Assembly (NCBI RefSeq): GCF_020283565.1
Contig: NC_060064.1
Location: 6,284,001-6,348,000 of the forward strand
DNA: 64,000 nt
Origin: Trifolium pratense
Lineage: Eukaryota > Streptophyta > Magnoliopsida > Fabales > Fabaceae
Reading direction: 5' to 3'
The notes beneath the pieces are model-generated. The model did no database searches and was not told where the DNA came from. It saw only the letters and a program-made list of their open reading frames with translations. Positions 45,637-59,800 of this stretch are shown in pieces (the stretch's first letter is position 1; the number at the start of each line of letters is the position of its first letter). The translations under genes and the position numbers were made by a program.

Positions 45637-47814
45637 GTTGATATCTTTTTTGAAAATTAGAGGGTCTTTTCTTTAAAAAATATTATCTCGCGATCATAAC
45701 TCAGTTGATACAATCATATTATATATGGAATTTAAATCCAAGATTTCTCACTTATTTATTCAAGGGTGAATTTTTAGTCATTAAAAAAGAAATCAAATAC
45801 TCATATTGATTACCTCTAATTGCATTGCATCCAGCACCAACACGTTATATTTGTTTTTCTTGAGATAAATATGAGTGAAAGGGACTATTTAAGTATTAAT
45901 TAATAATTAGTAGTATTACATTCTCTGAGATTCATCTCAGTGTGCTCAAATAAAAAAGTGATTCAAATAAATTATGTTTGCATCCTTTATTTTTTTTCAA
46001 AAACCGCTTAGGGAAAACAGAATGAAAACTATGAACTTTTATTAATACTAATACACTACTTGTCCTTTTGAAAAATGGATGGTCGGTTGAGTCAATTGTC
46101 ATGGTACATTATTATAATCCAACAACTTAAACCAAACGATCATTCAAACCTATATATTTCTAAAAACATTGCTTCCAATTTAATCAAATATATCAATTTG
46201 AACCAATAAGAATTTTGATCTAATAGAAGGAGCTCAACTTCTCGTGAACATAGGTCAGTTGGTAAATGTAGAGACTGAGGTTTGAATTCTAATACTCTTA
46301 CTATTTTACTTTAAAAAGTGAAATTTTAGCCACTAAACTACTTAACAAAAAATAAATAAAAAAGCGCTCAAATAATGAAATCAATGTTTGAATCATATCA
46401 CATGAAGAGAAATTATATTTATTCTCACCATGTTGTGGTTTCCCCATAATATCTTAGGATATTTTCCATCCATCAAGCATATACGGGATCTTTATATAAA
46501 AGCCAATGAGTACTAAAAGACAGACATGTAGCAAACTTTTAGTAGTGTCTTCATGTTGGATATTTTTCTCGTTTGAGAACTTTATAATAAAGTAATCAAA
46601 GTTTCAGTCCTCCAGAACATAACACTACTACAACTCTCTTTTGTGAAAGGAAAATAATAACATTGCAACAATCTTTAAGTACTAGTACTCCAATTCCAAA
46701 CAATTGACAAAGATTAGTAGAATTTCACCTGAACAAGTTGATAACATATGAGCTAAGCTCACGCTGCATATTGGACAGAACAACAACACAGTACTAAGTT
46801 TAAAGTATTGAATAAATTTTGTCACGTAAGATGTTTGATGGACAAAAATATTACAACATGTGCAAAGGATAAAAAATTATTCCGAGATTCATTAAGGGAC
46901 AAAAATTTTGGTTTTTATCGATCTATTGGGTCTCAGTTTGTCTGATCCCAAAAGTTTTCAAATAAAACACAGTACAACTAAAATTATTATTTACCTAAGA
47001 TTAACCTTAAGTAATCAAAACCTTTTTGACTCGATCTGACCCGATCGTCCTATGCGAGCTTCAAAAGGTAGTTTACTTGCATGTCCTGTGCTTAGTATTT
47101 TTTAACCTATCAAATATACCTTAAAAGATTAGTTTTATTACATCATAATGAGTGTAAAAATATTGAAAAGTAAAATGTAAAAAAGTACTACTAGTAGTAT
47201 CGCAAGAATTTGAACAAAGTCAAAGCAGTCAATTTAGCAAAAGAGAACACAAAAAGGATATACTCCTACACAGTCACAAACCAAAAGATCCTTTTTACCT
47301 TTCCACTGTGCTTTGCAACTATACAGAACCAAGAAGGGAAAACTCACACCAAGAACCAGTCATTTCATATCCAAAGCGGGGTCCTTATTGTTTGTTTAGG
47401 GAAAACAATGAACGATCACAATTCATAAACAGAACCCCCATGTGGACCCCACCCATGCTAAACACACACTCACTCACTCACACGTAGCAACATCATTTCC
47501 CAGTTTTCTTTCTCCCTCCACCCAGAAGAAAGATAACGCCATTCTTCACCGTACATTATCTCTTTAATTAATCAAATCAAACCATTTTCTTTTCATAATC
47601 ATTATTAATAACTAAATTAAATCTGTTTATTGTTTCAAGAAATTAATGTGACTCATTTTTACTACTCTCTTACAACCGCCACAGTGATGTCACACTTCTC
47701 TCGCTTCCTTCAACTCAACACTTTTTAGAAACTTTTTCGATCTCTTTCTTCTTATTCTTATTCTTCTTGTTCACAAATCACAATATAAAACCTAAGCTAA
47801 GCTGAGAGAACAAA
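45637..47814. other. Spacer and promoter region before the branching enzyme gene
   Basis: AT-rich spacer with no supported gene. Degraded copies of the tRNA-derived SINE lie at 45689..45790 and 46240..46350. From about 47460 the sequence turns CT- and CA-rich (CACTCACTCACTCACACG, TTTCTTTCTCCCTCCA), which suits a plant 5' leader. A TATAAAA at about 47785 is too close to the ATG to be a sure TATA box. Confidence 0.5.
46240..46350 (+). repeat. Degraded tRNA-derived SINE
   Basis: It contains AGGTCAGTTGG (A box remnant), GAGGTTTGAATTC (B box remnant) and GAAATTTTAGCCACTAAACT followed by an A-rich tail. This is the same order as the copy at 12911..13038. Confidence 0.5.
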
Positions 47815-50800
47815 ATGGTTTACACTATATCAGGAATTCGATTTCCCGTTATTCCTTCTCTGCAAAACTCGACGACGATACGTGGCGTCGCCGATCGAAG
47901 ACCTTCTTCTTCATCTCACTCATTTCTTCTCAACAAAAAGAACTACTCATCACTCTCTCGTAATCAATCTACCTCGTTTTTCGTCTTAATTCATTTTCAA
48001 TTTTCGTTACGTTATGCTTACTATTCTTGCAATCTTGATTGATTAATGCTTCAATTCAATACATGCATCGATGGAAACTTGTTTGATTTTAGTTTTATTA
48101 CCGAAATGGTAAATTAAGCAAAGGTGATGCATGAGATTTTGGTGATAATGTTCGGTTTCGTTAGGTAGAATTGGTTTTGATTCGGTTATTCCTTTTTTGG
48201 AGTGATTGATTATTTAAGTGAATCTGAAGTATGAGATTCTGTTGAGATAATGTTGAAATTGAATTGACTAGGTAGGACTGGTTTTGATTCCATTTTTAGT
48301 AGAGATTACGAAACTGAAGAATGAGATTCGGCTGATTTCTTCGATTTCAGGATATTTTGGAGCTTAAGGACTTTGGCGTAGCTTTGTTTTTGCGCATTCG
48401 GATGCATTTGTTATGAACAACTGATAAACTTAACATTTGAAATTCAGCACCAGTAGTTTATTGACTACAGAAAGAGAATGCATAATGTTAGCTATTGTAC
48501 TAAAATTATTCTATTGAATTCGCTGATAGAGTCTGATTCTTTCTATTTTTTTTTTGCAATGCAGTGGAAAGTATTTTGATGATCATAAATGTTTCTTTCG
48601 TAACATATTGTAGTTTTTGCTTGGAAATTTGTATTGGTCATGAATGAATGAATTGGTAAAATGTTTTTAGTTTTTGGAATATTCATTGCAAGATTTTGTG
48701 AAAAGTTTGTAGTTGAATGATGTTACTTCACTCGTTTATTGTTTATTTAGAATAACAATTGAATGATTGATTCTTAACTGTTTGCAGTTTGATGTTGAAA
48801 TGAAAATAGTATATAATCTGAATTGCAATGTTTGAATAAAAAATTATAATAAACAATATGAAATTAGCATCATTTGATTTATGAAACTGATTATCAATAT
48901 TTAGTGATTGATCAATTATTAGTTTAAATCACTTAAACACCAATGCAGTAATGCTGAAAATAGAATAGGCAAAGATTGTGATATATAACTTTTACACTGG
49001 ATGAATAGAAAGTACAATCTAGTCTGTGTGTGGCATTACAATTAAACATGATAGTTGTGACACCTTGCTGATGTAATTTATGGCTTCTTTCAGGGACATC
49101 ACTTTATGCAAAGTTTTCCCGCGATTCTGAAACCAAGTCTTCCACAATTGCCGAATCTGATAAAGTACTTATTCCAGAAGATCAAGATGACTCTGCATCC
49201 GTGACGGATCAACTTGAAAATCCTGATATAACCACAGAGGATGCACAGGTGCTTTCTCCTTCTCCATGTGGAATATGTTTATATAAATAATCTCGCATGA
49301 TTTCTGTCACATGCCTTTCACCGCATTATGATTGTGATATGCATTTGGAGAATTTGTGAAACTGAGGCATTTTAAAATGCTAGAGTGGTGCAGTATACTT
49401 GAGTTTCAGCATAGTGTTTGTTAGTTGATTGTATCTATGAACAATAAAGACTCTAGAGGATAAAGAAAACATATTGAGAGTCTTTATTGCTATATATCAC
49501 CCCAAAAAATGAAAAATACAAATGCCAGGTTCACTGCAGATTTGTATGCATACTTTTGATCTTTGGTTCAAATTATCTTTAAAAAAATTCCGATGTGAAA
49601 TCTATATAGAATGTTGTATAATTATATTTACATGACATACAGTTATATAATTATATTGACATTCCAAACTTTATTAATCTATTGAATTTCAGTATCTTCT
49701 AAATTCTATTTACATGACATATGATCTAATAAACTTTAAAATTGAAAAGGGAAGCTTCTTTATACCCCTTACATAAAATAGAAGGAAATGTGCAAAGTTT
49801 TTTTATATACCTTGTGCAGACATAAAACAGAAGGAAATGTGCCAAGTTTTTTTTTTTTTTGCACCTCTTATAACCGTTTTATATTTTGGAAAATATTTAA
49901 ATGAAAATATAAACAGATTATGATATGTATATTGTGGTTTTTGTAATTAACGGAACAAGCTGAACTATGTTTACGGTGGACTTGGCCGAGCATGTCGTGA
50001 ATCGTGATAGAGCGGTTATCATTTGTATGTGTACTATTGTTAGTCATTTGAAAGATTTGTTACTCTTCGGAATAAGTTACTAATGTTTTGTGGTAGTCAT
50101 ATCTAATTTTTTTAGCAATTGTGCATATGCAGTATGCACTTAGTCTTCTTTCTTCCCCATCTAATATGCCTGATGTTTTTCTGCATTATTTTTTTCTTGT
50201 GAAATTTGTTTTCCTAAGGTTGGTTTTCTAGTGATTATTGCATGATTTGTTCCTTATGGTTATTTTATTTATTCTACTCCGATTTGTTATTTTGTTTGCA
50301 ATTTCTGCTTATTGGTTTTTTTTTTTACGCAGTGCTTATTAGTTATTACTGATCTCAGAATAGGTATTTTGCAGAACTCATAAAAAAAATTTCAATGTTC
50401 TTAGCTGAATGAATATTTTCGTCATTTCAGAACTTGGAGGATTTAACTATGAAAGATGGGAATAAGTACAATCTTGATGAAGCAGCTAGCAGTTTTAGAG
50501 AGGTTGGGGATGCGAAAGGTTCTGTTGTGTCATCGTCACTTGTAGATGTTAACACCGACGCTCAAGTCAAGAAGACATCAGTTCATTCAGACAAGAAAGT
50601 AAAAATAGATAAACCTAAGATCATTCCTCCACCTGGTACTGGGCAGAAAATATATGAGATTGATCCATTTTTAGAAGCTCACCGTCAGCATCTTGATTTC
50701 CGGTAAGCTAACCCTAACGCGCTAATATAGGTGAAGCAAGTACTCAATTTTCTGAATGAAATAATGAATATAAAGCTTTTGATGTTCAATTAACGGTGGA

Positions 50801-53800
50801 AGGTCATAACGGTGCTATAATTATCATGTAACTGAAGCTGAAGTTTCATATTTTATTGCTGTTAGATTTGTGGGGGGGGGGGGGTGACAATTAGCTTGTT
50901 GTATGTGCTGTTGCTGGTTAGCTAGGGAGGTAATCGTGGGATAATGCTTTGAATTGAGTTGGCCACTATCTTGGATATCTTTTGCAGAGATCTGTCATTT
51001 TAATGTTCAATTTAAGAGTATGACTAATATGAGATTATTTTAGTTCATTACGTGGCTCATATTTTGCAAATGATTTCACATGATTAACATATTGTTCAGC
51101 ATGGTAATCTTTTGTGTTCCCCCCCCCCCCCCCCCCCCACCCCACCCCACCCACACACACACACTAATTTTGTGCTTTTAGTGCTCAACTGATGTGTGAA
51201 ACAAAAGCTTGATTTTCGCTGAAATATATATATTTCTCAAATTACAGTTATGGACAATACAAAAAAATTCGGGAGGAAATTGACAAGTATGAAGGTGGTC
51301 TTGATGCATTTTCTCGTGGGTACGAAAAGTTAGGCTTCACACGCAGGTATTATGTTACATTTGTTTTGGTCAGTCAATCCCCTCCTACCCCAATTTAACA
51401 TTTTCTGTATCATAAGTTACTTATGACTTGTTGATAAGATTTTTTTTGAAAGTCTATTAAACGTATCTAATGCTGGTCAATCAAAGAACACGTACTAGAT
51501 TGGAAACATTCTGAGACTAAGCCTTGTATCATGCGCGAATGCTGCAACTTATTAAGGAATAATCCAATTACAAGAAGAAATCGAAACGGAAACTAGAGTA
51601 AAACCTTTGTTGAATTGTAGTTTTCTGGAATACAGGGAAGAAAACATTGCTAGCAAGATAACTCAATAAGATGGTTCGAATGATCATTATCATGGAGAGC
51701 TAGTTGAACATTGCATGATCATAGAATACTTTGCTATTAGAATGATCATCGGCGGAAATTTCTTGGAAAGCAATTTTTTATGCCCAACAATTACTGAAAA
51801 TTCTCTAAATCTGTCACAAATAGTTTTTCGAAGCTTCTGTTAGAAAGGATATATGAAAATATATTACATTTTCTTGATATTTCAGAATGCAATAGATCAT
51901 CTCTTAAGATTACTGTCTTATTTTGGAAAGTAGACCGAAGTGGCCAGCCTAAAAAATGCTATAGCGAGATAGCGGATAGCAGGATGACCACTATTTTGAA
52001 ATTTTTATACAGTTTATTTAATTTTTACCACTTACATAAAAACTCAACAACTACATATGGCTGACTAGTGAGAGGGTGAGATATGACAGCATGAATGGGA
52101 TAGAGTGCGAGAAGAAACCCAAAAGCTATTATGATGTTTTTTAATTACAAAATTCCAGGATAAGGTGTGGCGCTAATTCTAAAATTTTGAGGGGATTTTT
52201 GGATTTTTTTATCTCATTATGAGGTGTGGCGCTACTGCTGCTGCAACAGCCATTATTTTGACCACTGTAGCAGCTGCTACGTCTGCTACACCAAAGTACT
52301 GTTCTATTGCATGTCTTGTAGCAGCTGCTACGTCTGCTGCCGACGACACTGATCTTAGACTATCTCTCGGCATTAGATTCTTATCCTAGAATATCTTAGA
52401 CTATCTCTTATGATTTGTTTAATTAGGATTTGAAGTCTTCTATTAGTATAAATGATGGTTGGTGTTTAGCCTTTTTGTATCAAATCATAGTCATTAATCA
52501 TATGAAACCATATTCATAATTCAAAACCAATCCTCTTTCTTTTCTCTTTATCTAAAAACCTATAACTTCAATGGCTTCAGGCCGCAAGAGAACCAATAAG
52601 ACCTGTTGAACGATAGAAAACAGAGGCAAGAGATGTTGAAACTGCGTGTCTTGACTAAATATAGAAGATTCTATTTCAATTTACATGATACAATATGCCT
52701 AATAATTTAAAAGTTCATAATTAAAAAGAAGGAAACAAATGATACAATATAAAACATAATATAATTCCTAACAGATCTTATAGGATATTCTAAAACAGTT
52801 TAAAATATAAAAAAGATATTATCTGATATGTCTCAACTTTTCTTACACTCTCCCTCCCACAGTTAAACTTACACTGTCTTCCAAATTTTATTTATAATTT
52901 GAGTAATTTCATAGTGTAAGGTTTGATAGTCAAACAGTAAACATGCTTAAAAGGGAAATGACCGATGCCCTAATTTCCACTTGATTGATATGGTCTTTAA
53001 TAACTACAAGCTTTTGTTTGCAGTGCTACAGGCATTACTTACAGAGAGTGGGCACCTGGAGCTAAGGTATACTTCATTTTAATTATTAATAATTACCCTG
53101 ATTCTAGTTTTTGGGTTCAAATTGTTTTGTAGAGTTCTATAAGCAAGGATACAACACAGGATATGGCGATAAAACAGATTTTAAAATTATAGGCATGATG
53201 TGACTGTAGTAGGACATGTCGGCATCTAAATATTGCATAAAAATAATGTCAAGACAAATCCCAAATCAAAAGAGAGAAAATGAATGGGTCATTAAAGACA
53301 TAATCAATTTCTATAATTTATCATCTAATTATCATGGTATTCCCTTTTATCAGTAGAAGGAGTGCCTCAACTAGAAGGTCATAGGTTTGAGTTGTGAAAT
53401 CAGCCTCTTGCAAATGCAAGGCATGGCTTCTTACAATAGATTCGCATTAGATCTGACCCTGCATTGGAGTCCAACTTCTATGGCGGGAGCTGTATAACAC
53501 CCATTTGCCCTTATTCCCATCTCACCATTTGTATTGGTGATTGGTGTATGAGCTCAAAAAATTGAAGTACAAAGATATAAAATAAAACTAGGAGTATTTG
53601 AAGTGTGCATTAGATTTCCAACACGGGTATGACTACTATTTTGAAGTACCTATGCTTTCTTGGCAAAGTCACTGGGATTTTTAATTTAGATGTAAATTCT
53701 GCTTCAGTTGACATGCATTATCAATGTTTACATATATCTTATAGTTATTTAGGATCTAATGGAGTTCTCTTAGAAGCTTGAAGGAAACATGCTCTACCGA

Positions 53801-56800
53801 ACTTTGTCTTGTTTACATGGTCAAATTCATTCATTTACAATTGCACTTATAGACTATAGTTACTGTCTTACTGTCAACATAATGATAGTAGTAATCGCAA
53901 AGTACATGAAGATGTAAATCAGTTTATTTGGGTATAAAAACAAAAAGACATTCTATTGGAAAGATCAAATCCAGGATCTACATGGGGAGACATTAATGCA
54001 TTTTTTGAAGTGGTTGTGTATATCTTCCCTCGTCTTCGTTTTGTAATTCTATCACTATATTTTCAAACAAAGCTTGGAGCCAATATGGTTTTGAATATCA
54101 TGTATGTAACTTGTTTTTCAAATTGAAGACAATTCATCTAATCAATCACATTATAACTGGATTTTATTTCATCTGCAACCATTCTGGATATTATTGGCTG
54201 CTTCTTCAGTCAGCAGCATTAGTTGGAGATTTCAACAATTGGAATCCAAATGCAGATGTAATGACCCGGGTATGTAATTCTTAATTGCTCTTTGAAGTTT
54301 AAATATGTCATTAAAAATTCTTGCTTTCATTTTCTTCCTATTTTTTCCATGTCTTTGACTTTGACCTAGAATATCACCTCCTCTCCCCCCTGTTCTGTTC
54401 CTTCTCATTCTGTATGTAAAATTGAATTGGATCAATGTACTTCATTTATTATACCTATAATCTGTATTTGTTTGAGTTCTATGATTCATGGAGGACCATG
54501 ACAATACAGCCATTTTGATGTCTATTTTAAAATCCTCGATGAATGTAAATGTGATTGTTATTTGTTACAACCCAGCCCAAATTAAGAGAAGTAATAGCCT
54601 GTATGGATGGATACATGTGATTGTGACAAATCGTACAGACTCCTAGTCCTGGATATTGGACATCCTTACTTAGATTTAGTTGATCATTATATTGATTTTG
54701 GAGTTTGTAAAATGTTTTGTCAAACAGGATGATTTTGGTGTGTGGGAGATCTTCTTGCCAAACAATGCTGATGGTTCACCGCCAATTCCTCATGGTTCTC
54801 GAGTCAAGGTAATTTTTCTCTTGTAAATAATTTTTCTCATGATCCTCACGTATATGTTCATATAATATAATCATTGGTTATAGCAGTGTTGTCGATTGCG
54901 GATCGCAGAAAATAATAGTTTGTTCAAATTTGCTATGAACAGTGTTATAGTGCTGCTATTTCACAATATTATTTACTAAATAGCGTATCGCCGAACAATA
55001 GTGATTTGTTCAAATTTTGCCGCTATTTAACAACACTGGGTTAGATTGTCTTCTGAAACCATCCATCTCTATGTTCCTTTTAAATTTTTTTATGGATGAA
55101 TTGAAAAGATGTTATGGTTAGAATTGTGCATACGAAGCTCAGCACCCTGGAGGGGAGCCCAATCATACAAGTTCATTAAAAATCATGTTTCAAATTTTCT
55201 GGAAACAAAAAAAAAAAAATATTACAAATATTATGTGAATACTACTTAAACCAAAAGAGAGATCAATGTTTTAAAACTCTGCATGAGTCATTGTCCTTTA
55301 TAAATGACAATGGAATGAATCATTTATGCAATTGTTATGGTATTCTCATTTGTATTAGTATAAGAATTCATAAAACAAAATATTGTAGAATGCTGCTAGG
55401 AATATCTGAAGTGTTCAACACATATATGTCAAATACAAGTATGGCTTTTTTTTTGGGTACATATACAAGTATGGCTTTTATTTTGAAATGACCATACTTT
55501 CTTGCAAACCACACTAGTTTTGAAGAAGATTGGCAAGCTAGGCTAGTTTATCTATCTTTCTCTTCATATTTGGTTTTTATGTGCTAAATGTTTCTTTTAC
55601 TAGTACATAACTTATACTTTCCTGATGTAGATTGTGAATTTCTTTCTCGTATTATATGTTTTTTTATCCTAAAATTGCAAATAAGGACATCAATTTAGCC
55701 AGGACCGTACATGTTAAACGTTTCTTGATGTCTTGAACTAAGCCTATGGGTATTTTTGTGAAATGTAAACTAAATATTTCGTAAATATATATTTGTAGAT
55801 CCACATGGATACTCCCTCTGGGATCAAGGACTCTATTTCTGCTTGGATCAAATTCTCTGTACAGGCTCCTGGTGAAATTCCATATAATGGAATATACTAT
55901 GATCCCCCAGAGGAGGTAAGATTCTACATATTTTCCATGCAGGTTAAGCATAGAAAAAGAGATTACCAATCTAAATATCTTTCCCCCTTACACTTGTCAT
56001 GGGATAGAATTGTATTTATGACCTTTCTTTGGTGATCTATTTGTGGTGGTTTCAAGGGAACTTTTATTTAAATGACATACAATGGAATCAACCACTTTGA
56101 CCCTTTTTCGTGTAAAATTTTGTATTACGAGGATTCATTAATCCTCCCCTTCTAAGAAAATATGTACTCCCTCCGGCCTTAATTATAAGCAAATTTTCAC
56201 TTTTTAGATTCATTGGATAAATAATGTATCTGGTCCATAATTAAGGCCAGATACATCAGTTATCCAAAATCCAATGAATCTAAAAAGTGAAAGTTTGCTT
56301 ATAATTAAGGCCGGAGGGAGTACATAATCTCTCCTTATTCCTTAATTATGATTAATGACCTAAAAAGCTAGACAAAGCTGCAACGTTTTTGTAACTACAT
56401 TTTCCAACTGTATATTAAATTAATGTAATTATTTATTGGTAACAGTATACCGGCTATCTGTACAACTACAGTACAGAGTACAGATCTTATTCTTAGGTGA
56501 TATTCAATATAATATGTGTCAGTTACTGAATTGTAGACTTCTACATATCATTTACTTTTCTCTCATGCACTATTGTGTTAAGTGGTTTAAATTTTTCTCT
56601 TTTTGCAGGAAAAATATGTCTTCAAACATCCACAGCCAAAGCGACCAGACTCGATTAGAATATACGAGGCACACATTGGAATGAGTAGCCCGGTGTGTAC
56701 TTTTTACTTTCTCTAATTTGATGTCAATAAGTGATTATTTTCTTTTCCCTTTCCTGCTGCCTTATTGTGTGAAGTCAATGAACTATTGCAATGAAGATAT

Positions 56801-59800
56801 TGGTCTCGTTCATACAATCGGTGTTTTTCAGATTTAAATGCAGGATATTTTGGTTAACAACAGAGAGTAAATCTATAATGTTCAATGAAGTGTCTATTTA
56901 GAGCTAGTGTTTTATCTGATATTAATAATGCTTTGAACTGTGTGGTGCAGGAGCCAAAAATCAACACATATGCCAATTTTAGAGATGATGTACTACCTCG
57001 CATTAAAAAGCTTGGCTATAATGCTGTCCAGATTATGGCTATCCAAGAACATTCTTACTATGCTAGCTTTGGGTAACTCTTCTAGAGGGGGTCTTATTCA
57101 GTGTTATTATTAATTATTAATTTTTTCACCTCCCAAAATGCCAATAGTTCCAATGTGATTCAAAGAATAGCAAGCCCTTTTTTGTTCAATATGTCTTGTT
57201 TCTTGTTGCATTAGTGTATCCCTCCTAAAATTGATGGTCTGGATTTAAAAATATTGTTCTGCATGATGCAGGTATCATGTTACTAATTTCTTTGCACCTA
57301 GCAGTCGGTTTGGAACTCCGGAAGATCTTAAGTCTCTGATAGACAGAGCCCATGAACTAGGCCTGCTTGTCCTGATGGATATTGTACATAGGTATTGTTT
57401 ATACCTCGCGCTATGTATTCTTTTCATTTTTCTGGAAATATCTTGATAAGTATGAAGTATCTAAGAACTTGGAGAACCCTCCCTTAAAAGCTAGCTATCA
57501 AGGGGGGAGGGGGGAGGGAAGCACCAAGCCACTAAACATCTCATACTACTTGATGTGGGACTTAGGCCCCCAAAAATAACCAAGTCCCTGTCATAGCACC
57601 GGCCCTGAGAGTCAACATGCTGGCAGCTGCAGTCTACGACGCTTTACTCAGCTTTGCTGTTGGTCCTTCCATAGGTAGCCCTTTCCAAGCCACCGACAAC
57701 CAGCTCTGATACCAATCGATAGAAACTGGTCTGAAATCAATATAGTTACCGAATAATACTTCTGCCTTATTTAATCAATCTCTAGGAATGCTCTTCCAAG
57801 AGAGAAGTACTTACAGGGAAATAGAAAATACAACAATTAGAGTAGAGAGGAAAATGGTAACCGCAAGTAACTACACTAGGAGTTAGATAGCCTAGTCTCT
57901 CCTAACCAACTAAGATACAAATAACCGAATATACCCCTACTTTCCCTTCCTCTCTAATTTATAATTTTACTTAATTAACAAGTTCTACCCCTGGCCCATA
58001 TAAATTTGTGCGCTTCTTCCTAGTACAAGTCTTCACAACTGAAAGCCTATTACTAAAATATCTCTAGTTCTTATTTTTCAACCTAATCATCATCTATGGT
58101 TGCATGAATGATAGTACATGCAAGGTCTTATTGATGGTATTTGATCTGCTGCTTAGACCTGATCACCAATATCTGATGATTGTAGCCATGCATCAAATAA
58201 TACATTGGATGGGCTGAACATGTTTGATGGAACTGATGGTCATTACTTCCATCCTGGGTCACGGGGTTATCATTGGATGTGGGATTCTCGCCTTTTTAAC
58301 TATGGAAGCTGGGAAGTAAGTGTTATTCCCACAGAGTTCATTGACATTGTTCTGAATATATTTCCAATCGTGATTCTTCTACACCCTTCCGGTTAATAGT
58401 GACTTATTTTCTTAATTAGGTCCTAAGGTATCTACTTTCAAATGCAAGATGGTGGCTTGATGAATATAAGTTTGACGGGTTTCGATTTGACGGTGTCACA
58501 TCAATGATGTACACTCATCATGGACTGCAGGTACATTCTATAGTTGGTTTATGTATGTGGTTTAAATTTATGGTGTTCTAAGATAACCTGGATGCATTTG
58601 TAGTAGGTCATAATGAATTATAGTATTTCCAAGTGAAGAAAAAGGGGTTGAAATTTTAAATATCATTTTGTATTATTATCAAAACATTGCAGAGAATTGG
58701 GTGACCTTATTGTTTTATCGTTTATGGTCTGGTTTGTTTTTTACGCTCTTGTGTCTGTCCTCTTGCACTTCTTTCCCCTCTAAATTTCCTTCCTTCATGC
58801 AATTTTGTTTTCTTTCTGAATGATAGTTTTACGGCTAGATGGGTCTACATACATCCACCAGTGCATAATAACCATGGACATAACCTGCTTAATAATTGAA
58901 AAATTGTTCAATAGTGGAGTTGACAGTTTATGTTCTCCCCTACCAGCTTCCACCCCACTCTTCACATTAAGTAGAGCACTGAAATGTGGGTCTAAATAGC
59001 CTACAGTGTTTTTGGTAAATCAAAATATAGTTTTTTGAAGAAGGGTAAATCAAAATATATTAATAGGAGAACAAGGGGTTCTCCATCCCATAGACAAATC
59101 TCATAAACAAACTTGGATATACAGTATATGATACACCGTAAAGGACAATAGCACCAATCAGTATAGTTTTAAACAAGAACGGTTTTGCACTGTAAGTGAT
59201 TTTCACAATTTTAATGATAACATAATCTAAAGGCAGTTTATTCAAGAAAAAATTATATAGCTCCCTTGTTGACAACAATACGATACTGATACAGAGAGAT
59301 ACCACAACACAGTTAATGAGATAGGAAAGGGTGAAAATGAAGTAGATAAAGAAAAAGAAGGAAATGAAACAGTGTCAAAATAATTGTTGAAATTTATTGG
59401 GTATGTTTGGATGGAGGGTTTTGGAGGGGAGGGCTTACATTTCTCTTTTAAATTACGGACACTACAAAATGGATTTTAGACTCAATTAAGTGTGATTGAA
59501 GTATTATATGATCATTTATCATGTTGTTCTTTTAAATTTTTTAAAGATATCAAATATATTTTAAAGTATAGACTTAGCCCTCCAATGTCCTCCCCTCCAA
59601 AACCCTCCTTTAACCCCCTCCCAAACAGACCCCCATGGGTGCAGTTATCCTTTGAAAAAAAAGGGTTCTTATTAAAATTAGATATAGGATTCTTCCTGTT
59701 TCTCAATCGTTCACTTTTTTTCCTTAAAAAGATGATTGAATCTTGCTGCAGGTAGCATTTACTGGAAATTACAATGAGTATTTTGGTTTTGCAACTGATG

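Noticed and set aside
57477..57960. A second complete TRIM in SBE intron 11
   Set aside because: Only a primer-binding site and purine tract are visible; the flanking parts do not match each other as LTRs.
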